From Cohaesibacter marisflavi (GTDB lineage Bacteria; Pseudomonadota; Alphaproteobacteria; Rhizobiales; Cohaesibacteraceae): a stretch of DNA of 64,000 nucleotides. Below, piece after piece: positions 1-11,316 of this stretch (position 1 is its first letter; every line of letters begins with the position of its first letter). The notes under the pieces were generated by a model. The model saw nothing but the letters and a program-made list of their open reading frames with translations, did not search any database and was not told where the DNA came from. The position numbers and the translations under genes are program-made. The stretch covers positions 1 through 64,000 of the forward strand of contig NZ_FOVR01000005.1 in NCBI RefSeq assembly GCF_900115225.1, written 5' to 3'.

Positions 1-230
1 GACCACCAATCAAGCTTCTAAAAACGTAACGAGCTCTTTGTCTCATTCGGTCCATAAGGACCTCAAGACCAAGCCGTCCACGTTTCTCTTTAGTCATTCC
101 ATATTGTCAAAGATCAAAAAGCAAAATGCCTTTTCTTAGAACTCAAAGCCAACATTCTTAATCAGCCAAGTCCCAAATTTTGGGGCGAACCGCCCCGCCG
201 CCAGCAGCGCCGCCGCTGTCGATGGATCGG
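1..230 (-). other. rRNA operon leader, 16S gene just beyond left edge
   Basis: Read on the minus strand, this stretch has the features of an alphaproteobacterial rRNA leader. There is a boxA-like segment ending in CTTTGACAATATGGA at about 98-116, then the GAGAAACGTGGACGGC block typical of rhizobial rRNA leaders at about 73-88, then a small hairpin GGTCC-TTAT-GGACC at 49-62. A strong promoter lies just upstream at 231-259. The start of 16S rRNA itself is not in the window, so the 16S gene beyond position 1 is inferred from the leader. Confidence 0.72.
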
Positions 231-259
231 TTTATAGACCCCACCCCAATCAGAGTCAA
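231..259 (-). promoter_or_regulatory. rRNA-type sigma70 promoter
   Basis: On the minus strand TTGACT (254-259) and TATAAA (231-236) are separated by exactly 17 bases. The -10 is followed by a C- and G-containing discriminator, and an A+T-rich stretch upstream at about 260-330 could act as an UP element. The arrangement closely resembles rhizobial rrn promoters and fits the leader that follows. Confidence 0.75.
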
Positions 260-845
260 ACACTAAAATACATTTTTATGACATATATCCCCACCCATCG
301 GGATAAACATAAATATATAAATAAATTCAACAGCTTAGAGAAATCCACAATCCAAGATCCCAACCACAAAAATCCACCACAAACAAAAAAGCCCAGATTT
401 CTGCCATTCATAAGCAAACTGCCAAACAAGCCGCAATTACACCCTTCAAACACCCCTAAGCAATATCACTCATAAGTCGCGCATTACTCCTTCCGCTTGG
501 ACCATATTCCCCCTCCCAGAGGCGCCAGAAGCATCACAGGAGAGACTTTGCACGGTCATATTTAGTGGCTCCGTGCGTTTTCTCTCCTTTATCTCTATTG
601 TCATGGCCAAAGAAAACCAATGGACTAGTCTCATAAGATTAGCTCTATCACCTTCCACAAAGTGCTATATAAGAAGCCTAGATTTCATGGTATGAAGTCT
701 AGTCCCTTTTTTTGCCGTATTTGCGTGTTCCCTAGCGATGTCTTAAAAGAGGGTAAAGGATCTGGACCAAAGCGTGCGCGCTATCGCCGCTGACCCGTTT
801 CAGGGACCCAAATCCGCAACCGTTGTCTGATGAATTGAAAGCCAT
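260..845. other. intergenic region, no gene recognised
   Basis: About 590 bases between the rRNA promoter and the M23 peptidase gene. The left part is A+T-rich. Short open frames at 278-475 (+) and 470-658 (-) have low-complexity or unrecognisable translations and no convincing ribosome binding site. The promoter of the peptidase gene presumably lies in the right part, but I see no clear -35/-10 pair. Confidence 0.5.
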
Positions 846-2873
846 ATGAGCACAACAAGTTTGCCACAGGCGCCCTATCAAAAGGCGCCCCAAAAGAGAC
901 TGCAAGCTTCAGAGCGCCTCAGCAGCAAAATTAGTCTCGGACAGATGCCTGCGCTCCTGTCTCCATCTGCGCGGCTCAATCCACCCGATCGCCGTACTTT
1001 GAATATACGCTGGCTGGTTGGAACCGTTCTGACCGGTTGTACTTCTATTTTTTTGATGGGGGGAGCTCTTGTTGCCGGCATCCAAAGCCAGGACAAGATG
1101 ACCGAGCAGGCCTTCTATCAGCAGACGGAACAAGACAGAGAACTGGCCCCTGGCGAATTGATCACGGCAGGAACCAAAGGCAACCGCCTGTCGCGCTCCA
1201 TACGTCCGGTTTCCCACCGACGCGAAATTCAGGTCAGCACCATTTCGACCCTCGGCGACGAAAATTTGGTGACCACCAAGCCATTCATGCTTATCTCGGC
1301 CAGTCTTGAAACCAAGAAAAGCCTGAATGTGAATTTTCCGGCGTTTGATCCGGTTCGAATCTTTTCTTCCTCAGCAGAAAAGAAACCGCAAACGTCAAAC
1401 CTACAGGACGATCAGCTTTACTCAGCCAATGTAGAAGGCGAAATGCGCCTTCGCAGTGAGCCCCTCAACCTGGTCAGCAATTATAAGCTGGATGCGGGGC
1501 GCCCCAGCAATTTTGAAATTCGGCGTCTTGTTGATCAGTCCGCATTGTTCCTCTCCGCAGACAATGATCCGACAGAACCTGCCTTTGGCGTCATTGATCC
1601 GGGGCGGTTTGAATTCCCAGCCACATCGGTTGATGTGATGGCACCTTCCTATATCCGCATTGTGCCAGAAAATATGAGTTCCATCACCAAGACGGAACTC
1701 AATGGACAGGGCACCGAAACCGAGGAAAAGATCGTTGTTGCTGTACAGGGAGATACCGTCCGCAACCTGCTGCTAGAAAACGAAGCCACAGAAGAAGAAG
1801 CAGCCAATCTCGCAGACCTGTTTGCAAACAAGGCAGGCATCGAAGCGCTTTCCAATAACCAACGTATGCGCATTGTTTACCAGCTGGTGCATGATGGTAT
1901 CCGCGAGCGCAAGCCTCTGCGAATCAGTCTTTATCTTGGAGAAGAACATCAGATTACGGTCGCGCGTTCGGATCAGGGTACCTTCCAGGTTGCTGATGAG
2001 CCGGTGGAAAGCACACTTTCTCTTTCTGCCGCTGCAGAAAATCTGACCAATCTCCAGAGCGGCCCGCGTCTTTCGGTGTATGAATCGGTCTATCAGACAG
2101 CCCTTAACAATGGCATCGCGCCGGAGATGATCGATGAAATGATCAAGATCATGTCCTTCGATGTCGACTTCAATGCGAAGGTCAAACCGGGCGACTCTCT
2201 ACAGCTTTTCCATTCCGTACCGGAAGATGGCGATGCGGAAAAAGCAGAAATCATGTTCATCGAAATTCAGCTCAACGGTGAAACCAAGCGCTATTACCGC
2301 TATCGCACACAGGATGATGGCATCGTTGACTATTATGATGAGAATGGCCGTAGCGCGAAAAAATTCCTGATGCGCAAACCAGCACCCGGAGCCAAATTCC
2401 GCTCGCCCTTCGGCTGGCGACGCCATCCGATCCTGAAGATCATGCGTCTGCATAAGGGCGTTGACTGGTCCGCCCCGCGTGGCACGCCGATTCTTGCATC
2501 TGGCAACGGTCGCCTGATCACGCGCAAATGGTCCAGCGGCTATGGCAAATTCATACAGATCCAGCATACCAACGGCTATGCCACAGGTTACGCGCATATG
2601 ACGCGCTTCGAGCCGGGTCTTGAGGTTGGCGATTATGTTCATCAAGGCCAGATCATTGGCTATGTCGGCTCAACCGGCCTTTCGACCGGCCCGCATTTGC
2701 ACTATGAGGTGACGGTGAATGGTCGCCATGTGGACCCGATGCGCATTCGGCTGCCGCGTGGCCGCACCTTGAGTGGCGACATGCTCGCCAGCTTTACTCA
2801 GGAGCGGGAACGCATCAACGATCTTCTGGGCAAACCAAGCGAAGTGCAGGTAGCCCAGAACGATACAGACTAA
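846..2873 (+). CDS. M23 family metallopeptidase (membrane-anchored)
   Basis: A 675-residue envelope protein with a C-terminal M23 (LytM/peptidase M23) zinc peptidase domain, expected to cleave peptidoglycan cross-links or activate other hydrolases in the periplasm. The N-terminus is a cytoplasmic tail of about 53 residues followed by one hydrophobic segment (about 54-78), so it is probably anchored in the inner membrane. A long middle region without a recognised domain leads to the peptidase. The zinc ligands are visible as H536-x3-D540 (HKGVD) and H617-L-H619, so the site looks intact. The gene stands alone between the rRNA promoter region and clpB. Its 3' end converges on clpB across a bidirectional terminator. 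The family is certain; the substrate is not. Confidence 0.9.
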   Translation: MSTTSLPQAPYQKAPQKRLQASERLSSKISLGQMPALLSPSARLNPPDRRTLNIRWLVGTVLTGCTSIFLMGGALVAGIQSQDKMTEQAFYQQTEQDRELAPGELITAGTKGNRLSRSIRPVSHRREIQVSTISTLGDENLVTTKPFMLISASLETKKSLNVNFPAFDPVRIFSSSAEKKPQTSNLQDDQLYSANVEGEMRLRSEPLNLVSNYKLDAGRPSNFEIRRLVDQSALFLSADNDPTEPAFGVIDPGRFEFPATSVDVMAPSYIRIVPENMSSITKTELNGQGTETEEKIVVAVQGDTVRNLLLENEATEEEAANLADLFANKAGIEALSNNQRMRIVYQLVHDGIRERKPLRISLYLGEEHQITVARSDQGTFQVADEPVESTLSLSAAAENLTNLQSGPRLSVYESVYQTALNNGIAPEMIDEMIKIMSFDVDFNAKVKPGDSLQLFHSVPEDGDAEKAEIMFIEIQLNGETKRYYRYRTQDDGIVDYYDENGRSAKKFLMRKPAPGAKFRSPFGWRRHPILKIMRLHKGVDWSAPRGTPILASGNGRLITRKWSSGYGKFIQIQHTNGYATGYAHMTRFEPGLEVGDYVHQGQIIGYVGSTGLSTGPHLHYEVTVNGRHVDPMRIRLPRGRTLSGDMLASFTQERERINDLLGKPSEVQVAQNDTD

Positions 2874-2899
2874 GAACACAGCAATAGTGTGTGAATCAA

Positions 2900-2930
2900 A
2901 AAGCCCCGACAGCCAATCTGCCGGGGCTTT
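2900..2930. terminator. bidirectional terminator between M23 gene and clpB
   Basis: Perfect 9-bp stem AAAGCCCCG / CGGGGCTTT around a 13-base loop. It is flanked by an A run on the left and a T-rich stretch on the right, so it can end transcription of both convergent genes. Confidence 0.85.
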
Positions 2931-2973
2931 CTTTATCTGCTTTGCTTGCCTTAAGGCGAAAGAAGAGGCTCGT

Positions 2974-5559
2974 TTATTCTTCAACACCGAAGGTCAAAGC
3001 ATCATCCTTGACCACCACATGCACGCGTGACCCATCCAGAATACCGCCCGAGAGCAGTTCTTCGGCAAGGGGGTCCTGAATATAGCGCTGGATCACCCGC
3101 TTCAGCGGACGAGCACCATAAGCCGGATCATACCCCTTGTTGGCCACCCATTGGGTTGCTTCATCATCCAGCACCAACTCGATCTTGCGATCAGCCAGAA
3201 GGTTGGCCAGATGCTTCATCTGAATGGCCACGATGGAAGCCATATGCTCGCGCATCAGGCGATGGAAGATAATGATCTCATCGATCCTGTTGAGGAACTC
3301 GGGCCGGAAGGCAGCCCGGACAACGTCCAGAACCCGCTCCCTGTCGGCCTCGCTAAGATCCGTTTCCTCCTTGCCAAGCAGGAATTCGGCCCCAAGGTTC
3401 GAGGTCATGATGATCAGGGTATTGCGGAAGTCCACCGTACGCCCCTGCCCGTCAGTCAACCGGCCATCATCCAGCACCTGCAGCAGAACGTTGAAGACAT
3501 CCGGATGCGCCTTTTCGATCTCGTCGAACAGAATCACCTGATAAGGACGCCGCCGAACCGCTTCGGTCAACACACCGCCTTCTTCATAGCCCACATAGCC
3601 CGGAGGCGCACCGATGAGTCGCGCCACCGAATGCTTCTCCATAAACTCGGACATATCGAGCCGAACCATGGCATGTTCGTCATCGAACAAGAAATCCGCC
3701 AATGATTTAGTCAACTCGGTTTTGCCGACACCCGTTGGCCCAAGGAACATGAACGACCCGATCGGGCGATTCGGATCTTGCAGACCGGCCCGTGCACGAC
3801 GCACCGCCTTGGAAACGGCAGCAACCGCTTCCGCCTGCCCGATCACCCGTTCGCCAAGCTCGGCTTCCATACGCAACAGCTTGTCCCGCTCGCCTTCCAG
3901 CATCTTGTCGACCGGAATGCCGGTCCAGCGCGAGATGACATGGGCAATATGGTCAGACTGAACAGACCGATCGACCATGGCACCGCCCTGCTGGGTTCGT
4001 TCCTCCACTTCCGCAAGCGTCGCTTCAAGCCGCGGAATTTCGCCATAGGCCAATTCGCCAGCCTTGGCCAAGTCACCACGACGCTGAGCCTGTTCAAGCT
4101 GAACACGGGCTTCGTCGAGCTGCTCCTTCAGCTTGGTTGCATCGGAAAGCTTGTTCTTTTCCGCCTGCCAGCGCTGGGTCAGCCCTGCCGATTCTTCTTC
4201 AAGTCCAGCCAGTTCCTCTTCCAGCTTTTCAAGCCGATCCCGTGAGGCATCATCGTCCTCTTTCTTGAGGGCTTCGCGCTCGATTTTGAGCTGAATGATA
4301 CGCCGGTCCAATTCGTCCAGCTCTTCAGGCTTGGAATCCACCTGCATACGCAGCCTTGAAGCAGCTTCGTCCATCAGGTCGATGGCCTTGTCGGGCAAAA
4401 AGCGGTCGGTTATATAGCGATCCGAAAGCGTAGCGGCCGAGACTAGCGCGTTATCGCTAATTCGCACCCCATGGTGGAGTTCATACTTCTCCTTGAGGCC
4501 ACGCAGAATGGACACCGTATCAGCCACCGTCGGTTCATTGACCATAACAGGCTGGAACCGGCGAGCCAGCGCCGCATCCTTCTCGACATATTTACGATAT
4601 TCATCCAACGTGGTTGCACCAACGCAGTGTAGCTCACCCCGCGCCAGGGCAGGCTTGAGTAGGTTGGACGCATCCATGGCGCCATCAGACTTGCCAGCAC
4701 CCACAAGCGTGTGCATTTCGTCGATGAATAGGATCAGTTCACCACTGGCCGCTTCCACTTCGCTGAGCACAGCTTTAAGGCGTTCTTCGAATTCACCGCG
4801 ATATTTTGCACCAGCAATCAAGGCCCCCATATCCAGAGCCAGAAGACGCTTTTCCTTAAGGGATTCGGGCACATCACCATTGATGATGCGAAGAGCCAGC
4901 CCTTCGGCAATGGCAGTTTTACCCACGCCGGGTTCACCAATCAGAACCGGATTGTTCTTGGTCCGACGAGACAGCACCTGAATGGTACGGCGAATCTCGT
5001 CATCACGCCCGATAACCGGATCAAGCTTGCCGTCGCGCGCATCCTGCGTCAGATCGCGGGCATATTTCTTGAGCGCATCATAGCCCTCTTCTGCCGAAGC
5101 CGAATCAGCGGTGCGCCCTTTGCGAATTTCTTCAATTGCGCGATTGAGATTCTGCGGCGAAACGCCGGCCTTGTTCAGAATTTTGCCTGCGTCACTCTCA
5201 GTCAGCATGCTGATAGCCAGCAGCAACCGTTCCACAGTCACAAAGGAATCGCCGGCCTTCTTGGCAATTTCTTCGGCTTTTTCGAACAGTTTGGCCATAT
5301 CTGGTGATAGATAAAGCTGCCCCGCACCCGCGCCGGAAACGGACGGGATGGATTTGAGATGATCTTCCAGCAGCAGACGCACCTGCGCCGACTGGCCACC
5401 AGACCGGTCGATCAGACCAGAGGCCATGCCTTCCTTGTCATCCATCAATACCTTGAGAATATGCTCCGGCAAAAAGGCCTGATGCCCCTGCCCGATTGCA
5501 TAGGTTTGCGCTGACTGCATGAAGCCGCGCGCACGCTCCGTGTAGCGTTCCAAGTTCAT
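2974..5559 (-). CDS. clpB: ATP-dependent disaggregase ClpB
   Basis: An 861-residue hexameric AAA+ chaperone that works with DnaK/DnaJ to pull polypeptides out of aggregates in the cytoplasm. Visible in order: the Clp N-domain repeats (about 1-145), AAA1 with Walker [10 protein letters not shown] near residue 205, a long coiled-coil middle domain (about 405-520) that separates ClpB from ClpA/ClpX, AAA2 with Walker [10 protein letters not shown] near residue 605 and Walker [11 protein letters not shown], and the D2-small domain. Length is normal for the family. I start at the ATG at 5559, which has AAGGAGA seven bases upstream; a GTG two codons earlier lies within the spacer. It is transcribed alone. 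Heat-shock control is expected for the family, but I could not identify a convincing sigma32 promoter. Confidence 0.97.
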   Translation of the reverse strand: MNLERYTERARGFMQSAQTYAIGQGHQAFLPEHILKVLMDDKEGMASGLIDRSGGQSAQVRLLLEDHLKSIPSVSGAGAGQLYLSPDMAKLFEKAEEIAKKAGDSFVTVERLLLAISMLTESDAGKILNKAGVSPQNLNRAIEEIRKGRTADSASAEEGYDALKKYARDLTQDARDGKLDPVIGRDDEIRRTIQVLSRRTKNNPVLIGEPGVGKTAIAEGLALRIINGDVPESLKEKRLLALDMGALIAGAKYRGEFEERLKAVLSEVEAASGELILFIDEMHTLVGAGKSDGAMDASNLLKPALARGELHCVGATTLDEYRKYVEKDAALARRFQPVMVNEPTVADTVSILRGLKEKYELHHGVRISDNALVSAATLSDRYITDRFLPDKAIDLMDEAASRLRMQVDSKPEELDELDRRIIQLKIEREALKKEDDDASRDRLEKLEEELAGLEEESAGLTQRWQAEKNKLSDATKLKEQLDEARVQLEQAQRRGDLAKAGELAYGEIPRLEATLAEVEERTQQGGAMVDRSVQSDHIAHVISRWTGIPVDKMLEGERDKLLRMEAELGERVIGQAEAVAAVSKAVRRARAGLQDPNRPIGSFMFLGPTGVGKTELTKSLADFLFDDEHAMVRLDMSEFMEKHSVARLIGAPPGYVGYEEGGVLTEAVRRRPYQVILFDEIEKAHPDVFNVLLQVLDDGRLTDGQGRTVDFRNTLIIMTSNLGAEFLLGKEETDLSEADRERVLDVVRAAFRPEFLNRIDEIIIFHRLMREHMASIVAIQMKHLANLLADRKIELVLDDEATQWVANKGYDPAYGARPLKRVIQRYIQDPLAEELLSGGILDGSRVHVVVKDDALTFGVEE

Positions 5560-5834
5560 TGTCACTCTCCTTGTGCACAGTCCTGATCATCCAGCCTTGG
5601 CATGATCGAGATGCCACCCTTGAATTTGACTATCGCACAAGCTCCTGATCTGTTCCAGCGAGCAGCACGATGAGCCAGCCAGCCTCCCTGCTATCCTAGC
5701 CAAAGAGGTCTCCCCCTCAATATGGTGTTGCATTTGCGCAACAAAAGAGGCAAGTATGAATTAATTTCCAGCTTAGACTACCCCCTCCTCCTTGCCCCGA
5801 CATTGCGGGCCTTTTCCCGAAGGAAGCGCCTCCC

Positions 5835-6602
5835 ATGAGCATTTCTCTCAAAGCCATATATCGCTACCCAATCAAGGGATTTACCCCGCAGCCTCTGTCG
5901 CAGATCGAGATTTCAGAAGGCAAGCCGCTGCCATGGGACCGGGCCTTTGCCATTGAGAATGGAGCCAGCGGCTTTGATACCAAAGCCCCCGCCCATCTTC
6001 CCAAGATCCATTTCCTGATGCTGATGAAGCAGCCCGAGCTGGCAGCCCTCAAAACCGCGTTTGACCCGGAAACCGGCGCACTGACCATTAGCAAAGAGGG
6101 AGAAAGAGTGGCCGAAGGCAATCTGTTCAACCCCGAATCCATGCAAACCGCGCTCGACTATCTGTCCAGCTATTGCGCCAAACCTTTGCGCGGCACGCCA
6201 AGCCTGCTGCATGCTGAGAATTTCGCCTTCACCGATTCCAAAACGCAGGATATCACGCTCATCAATCTGGCATCTGTTGATGCCATCAGCGAGAAGGCCG
6301 GCAGCGTGCTAGATCCCTTACGTTTTCGCGGCAATTTCTATATTGAAGGAGCCAAGCCGTGGCAGGAGCATGACTGGGTTGGCAAGGATGTAACCATCGG
6401 CGGCCTTCGCTTCCATGTCCGCAAGCGCACCAGGCGATGCGCGGCCACCAACGCCAACCCCACTACCGGTGAACGCGACCAGAATATCCCGAAACTGCTG
6501 ATGACGCATTTCGACCATTGTGACTGCGGTATTCATCTGATGCCCTTGCAAAGTGGCGCCCTAAAACCCGGTGCTTCGCTGGAGTTCCCACCGGAGGAAT
6601 AA
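5835..6602 (+). CDS. MOSC domain-containing protein
   Basis: A 255-residue protein with an N-terminal MOSC beta-barrel segment (starting KAIYRYPIKGFTPQPL) and a C-terminal MOSC domain of the type found in molybdenum-cofactor sulfurases, YiiM and mARC-like proteins. The C-terminal part contains RCAATNANP and ends near CDCGIHLMPLQSG, both typical of cytosolic MOSC proteins of alphaproteobacteria. MOSC domains bind molybdenum cofactor or transfer sulfur; the specific reaction here is unknown. The gene is monocistronic, divergent from clpB and convergent with glpK. AAGGAAG lies about ten bases before the start. Confidence 0.85.
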   Translation: MSISLKAIYRYPIKGFTPQPLSQIEISEGKPLPWDRAFAIENGASGFDTKAPAHLPKIHFLMLMKQPELAALKTAFDPETGALTISKEGERVAEGNLFNPESMQTALDYLSSYCAKPLRGTPSLLHAENFAFTDSKTQDITLINLASVDAISEKAGSVLDPLRFRGNFYIEGAKPWQEHDWVGKDVTIGGLRFHVRKRTRRCAATNANPTTGERDQNIPKLLMTHFDHCDCGIHLMPLQSGALKPGASLEFPPEE

Positions 6603-6649
6603 GGCAGCCGTTTCTCTGTTCGTTTTTACTCATCAGAGAACAACAGGCA

Positions 6650-6681
6650 ATAAAAAGTGGGGCACCTTTTCGGGCGCCCCA
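6650..6681 (-). terminator. terminator of the glpFK transcript
   Basis: On the minus strand an 8-bp stem GGGGCGCC / GGTGCCCC (one G-U pair) with a six-base loop is followed by ACTTTTTATT. It lies about 45 bases past the glpK stop codon. Confidence 0.75.
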
Positions 6682-6724
6682 TCAACTCAGTCAAGGTAGA
6701 GGGTATTTATATGAGGGGAGTGCC

Positions 6725-8239
<1,515 letters not shown>

Positions 8240-8249
8240 CTACGAGGCA

Positions 8250-8265
8250 GGCGCCTTTCGGCGCC
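8250..8265 (-). other. intercistronic hairpin between glpF and glpK
   Basis: A perfect GGCGCC / GGCGCC hairpin with a GAAA loop when read on the minus strand. It sits in the 71-base glpF-glpK gap with no T tract after it. It could protect or process the polycistronic mRNA; terminator function is unlikely. Confidence 0.5.
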
Positions 8266-8289
8266 CGCAAATTGTTTTTTATTCACCAA

Positions 8290-8997
8290 TCAGGCAAAGA
8301 GAACCTGATAAAGCGCGGCGCCACAAATACCACCGCAGATCGGGCCGAGCACAGGAATCCACGCATAGCCCCAGTTGCTGCCGCCCTTGCCGGGAATGGG
8401 CAGAAGAGCATGGGCAATACGTGGGCCCAGATCACGGGCCGGGTTGATGGCGTAACCCGTTGTGCCACCCAAAGACAAACCGATTGCAACGATCAGGAAG
8501 CCGACGATCAGCGGGTTGACCCCATCAGCAAACTGGTTAGCACCGATGCCTTGCAGGCAGAAGAGCAGTACAGCCGTTCCGATGAATTCACTGATAAAGT
8601 TGGCAACAGGGCTCTTGATGGCAGGACCCGTTGAAAAGACGCCAAGCTTGGTGCCTTCATCTTTGGTTTCGGCCCAATGGGGACCATACATCAGCACGAT
8701 TATGGCAGCACCAAGGAAACCGCCAACCATCTGGCCGGCAATATATTCCGGCACCAGAGCCCAGGGGAAAGCCCCAACAGCGGCAAGACCAATGGTAACG
8801 GCCGGGTTGATGTGCGCGCCGGTGAATTTTCCGGTGACATAGACTGCCATGGCAACCGCAAAACCCCAGCCAAAGGCGATCACGATCCAACCGCCTCCCT
8901 TGCCATAGGATTTTTCCAAAGATGCGTTAGCGCACACACCGGCCCCAAAAATGATCAGCAGCATGGTGCCAATCATTTCACCAATAAAGTTTTCCAA
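8290..8997 (-). CDS. glpF: glycerol uptake facilitator (aquaglyceroporin)
   Basis: A MIP-family channel of 235 residues that lets glycerol diffuse across the inner membrane. Both NPA-type pore motifs are visible: NPAVT in the first half and NPARD in the second; the Asp after the second NPA is typical of glycerol-conducting members. Six transmembrane helices are expected. I place the start at a TTG codon (8997), because GGAGG lies five bases upstream and the protein then begins MENFIGEMIG like other GlpF proteins. A longer in-frame reading to 9078 would add 27 charged residues unlike any MIP N-terminus. It lies between glpD and glpK in the same orientation. Confidence 0.93.
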   Translation of the reverse strand: MENFIGEMIGTMLLIIFGAGVCANASLEKSYGKGGGWIVIAFGWGFAVAMAVYVTGKFTGAHINPAVTIGLAAVGAFPWALVPEYIAGQMVGGFLGAAIIVLMYGPHWAETKDEGTKLGVFSTGPAIKSPVANFISEFIGTAVLLFCLQGIGANQFADGVNPLIVGFLIVAIGLSLGGTTGYAINPARDLGPRIAHALLPIPGKGGSNWGYAWIPVLGPICGGICGAALYQVLFA

Positions 8998-9260
8998 TTC
9001 TTCCTCCACATGTATTTCTGCAACTGCAAGGAGCGCAAAGCGTCGCTCCTTTCCTTCCCCCGGCAGGCTGGCCGGCATCGTCCTCCCAAACGATGCCTAA
9101 GCACAGACGAAGGATATCTCTCCTTGGATGGAGCGGTGCAGGTGTTTCCAAATGGCCTGCCCGGATCCGGAACTCCGAGGAAAGAGAACAGCAAACGGCT
9201 TAACCCTATACAGAGGCACATTTAGTCGTGTGCTGAAACTTCTCTTGAAAACCGCTGCAA
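8998..9260. other. glpD-glpF intergenic gap
   Basis: A 263-base gap between two co-oriented glp genes, large for a tight operon. I see neither a convincing terminator nor a clear GlpR half-site pair. An internal promoter for glpFK is possible but not demonstrated. Confidence 0.35.
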
Positions 9261-10877
9261 TCAGAACGCAACCTCGATGCGCTTCATGACGGCCTGAGTT
9301 TCATTCGTGATGCGTGCTTCGTCCCATCCCAAAAGTTCGGCCATAAGAGCCACAACTCTCGGAACAGCGGACGCCGCCGCATTTTTATCGATCAATGCAA
9401 GAGTGATACGCCCGCAGATAAAGTCGGATGCAGAAACAGCAGCTTCCTTTTCAATGGCATAGGGCACTTCAGCCTCGATAAAGGCGTAGTCAGGATGCAG
9501 GCGCTGGTTCAACCCCTGCTCCTTGGCGAGGCGGGCAACATGCTCTGCCTGATCGCCATAGGCTTCATTCAGATGCTTGGCAACAGCCTCATCCAGATCA
9601 TAGATTTTGGCGATTACGCCAGCCTGATCAGGTGAGAAGGCTTCAGCACCGATCACTTTCATGTCGTGTGTGCGGCTTCCTCCGACAGATCCGAAAACAC
9701 CACCCTTGATGACGGTATCCACGGCCTGCTCGGCCATCAGACGATAGGTCGTCCATTTGCCGCCCGAAATGGTCACAAGACCGGAGTTGTCTTCGATGAT
9801 CACATGGTCACGCGCCAGCTGCGAGGTGTCCTTGGCATTTGGATTAAAGACCAGCGGACGAATGCCGCTCCAGGCTGACTTCACATCCTTTTCGGTCACA
9901 TCGATATCGAAATAGCGACGGACATAACTCAACAGATAGCTGATATCTTCCGGTGACACTTCCGGATGGGATTCCACCTTGCATTCATTGTCTGTCGTGC
10001 CCACAAGCGCCTGCCCCTGCCATGGCAGAATGAACAGCACGCGGCCATCATCAGTTTTCGGGATCAGCAGTCCGCCATCCGGCGGCACAAAGTTGGCATC
10101 GAGAATCATGTGAATGCCAGAACTGACCTTCAGGATAGGCTTGGCTGCCGCATCATCCATCTTGCGAATGCCATCGGCAAATGGACCCGTTGCGTTGATG
10201 ACCTTCTTGGCTTTGACATCCCATTCTTCGCCCGTATAGGCATCACGCACACGAGCACCCGCCACATTCTTTGCTTCATCATGCAGAAGAGACACAACTT
10301 CCACATGGTTGGCCAAAACGGCACCGGCACGCTCGGCAGTCATGGCAATGGAGATGGCCATGCGCACATCAACAAACTGGCCATCATAATAGAGAATGCA
10401 GGCTTTCAGGCCCTTGGCGTGCAGCATAGGAAAGCGCCGGATAGCTTCCTTGGCGCTGATGATCTTGCTGTGGCCGATATTCATCTTGCCAGACAGGATG
10501 TCATACATCTTGAGACCGGCATAAAGGTAAGGAACCTGCCACCAGGAATAGACTGGAGTAATCAGCGGCAAACGGTTGGACAGATGAGGCGCATTGCGCA
10601 AAAATGCGCCGCGTTCATGTAGCGCTTCGCGCACCAGATTATATTGTTCCTTGTCAAGCCGTTTAACTGCAGCTTCAAGATAGCGCACACCACCATGCAC
10701 CAACTTGGTGCAGCGACTGGACGTCCCTTCACAAAAATCATAGCGTTCAACAAGAGCCGTTCTCAGACCGCGTGTTGCCGCATCCAGAGCAATGCCACAC
10801 CCTGTCGCGCCACCACCAATCACAAGCACGTCAAATGGGGTGTCGTCATGCAATTTTTTCAGAGTTTCGGATCTCAT
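9261..10877 (-). CDS. glpD: aerobic glycerol-3-phosphate dehydrogenase
   Basis: A 538-residue flavoenzyme of the inner membrane surface that oxidises sn-glycerol 3-phosphate to dihydroxyacetone phosphate and passes electrons to quinone. The N-terminal FAD-binding Rossmann motif is clear (VIGGGATGCGIALDAATRG, about residues 19-37), followed by GTSSRCTKLVHGGVRYLE, a signature of the GlpD/GlpA family. The C-terminal helical domain is present and the length is normal. GGAGGAAG lies directly before the ATG. It heads glpD-glpF-glpK and is preceded by GlpR-like operator half-sites at 10937-11020. Confidence 0.97.
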   Translation of the reverse strand: MRSETLKKLHDDTPFDVLVIGGGATGCGIALDAATRGLRTALVERYDFCEGTSSRCTKLVHGGVRYLEAAVKRLDKEQYNLVREALHERGAFLRNAPHLSNRLPLITPVYSWWQVPYLYAGLKMYDILSGKMNIGHSKIISAKEAIRRFPMLHAKGLKACILYYDGQFVDVRMAISIAMTAERAGAVLANHVEVVSLLHDEAKNVAGARVRDAYTGEEWDVKAKKVINATGPFADGIRKMDDAAAKPILKVSSGIHMILDANFVPPDGGLLIPKTDDGRVLFILPWQGQALVGTTDNECKVESHPEVSPEDISYLLSYVRRYFDIDVTEKDVKSAWSGIRPLVFNPNAKDTSQLARDHVIIEDNSGLVTISGGKWTTYRLMAEQAVDTVIKGGVFGSVGGSRTHDMKVIGAEAFSPDQAGVIAKIYDLDEAVAKHLNEAYGDQAEHVARLAKEQGLNQRLHPDYAFIEAEVPYAIEKEAAVSASDFICGRITLALIDKNAAASAVPRVVALMAELLGWDEARITNETQAVMKRIEVAF

Positions 10878-10936
10878 CTCTTCCTCCCGAATAAACCGAC
10901 AAGGTCTGGTTTTCTTTGAAGCAGAGCCTCAAAATG

Positions 10937-11020
10937 TTCGTTTTTGTATCTTTTCTTTCGTTATTTATATCATTGCTCGAAATAATGTTCAATTGAGTAA
11001 TGTCGATCCATTAAACGAAA
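10937..11020. promoter_or_regulatory. GlpR-like operator half-sites upstream of glpD
   Basis: TTCGTTT at 10937-10943 and TTCGTTA at 10957-10963 lie 20 bases apart, and an inverted copy AAACGAAA occurs at 11013-11020. The TTCGTTT/AAACGAA half-site is the type bound by DeoR-family GlpR repressors. They lie 60-145 bases before the glpD start, where the promoter should be. Confidence 0.5.
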
Positions 11021-11234
11021 GAATAAGAACACCAACAGACGTTGTGCAGAAAAGACGAAACGCATCTGATTTTCTACATTAAAACAGAAGCTTATGTGAG
11101 ACAAGGGAAAGGAAGGCACCAAGAGAAAGAAGACACAAAAAGGAAGAGAACAGAGAAAAAGGAAAATGAAGCTTCTGAGGTACCAGAAAACAAACTATTC
11201 GAAAGGTGAGCGTAAAATTACTAGGTCCAAAATT

Positions 11235-11254
11235 TTCGTTTGAATAAAAACGAA
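11235..11254. promoter_or_regulatory. GlpR-like inverted repeat downstream of glpR
   Basis: TTCGTTT-GAATAA-AAACGAA is a perfect 7-bp inverted repeat with a six-base spacer. It lies between the glpR stop and glpD, far from glpD (about 360 bases), so it may be an auxiliary operator that allows looping. Confidence 0.5.
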
Positions 11255-11316
11255 CATACTCGGGACACCGCGTCTTTAAGACCCGAAAGACGTCAATCAC
11301 GGCCAAAGCCCAAAAT

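Noticed and set aside
278-475. 65-codon frame near the rRNA promoter
   Set aside because: Translation is Asn/Lys/Pro-rich low complexity in A+T-rich DNA and lacks a ribosome binding site.
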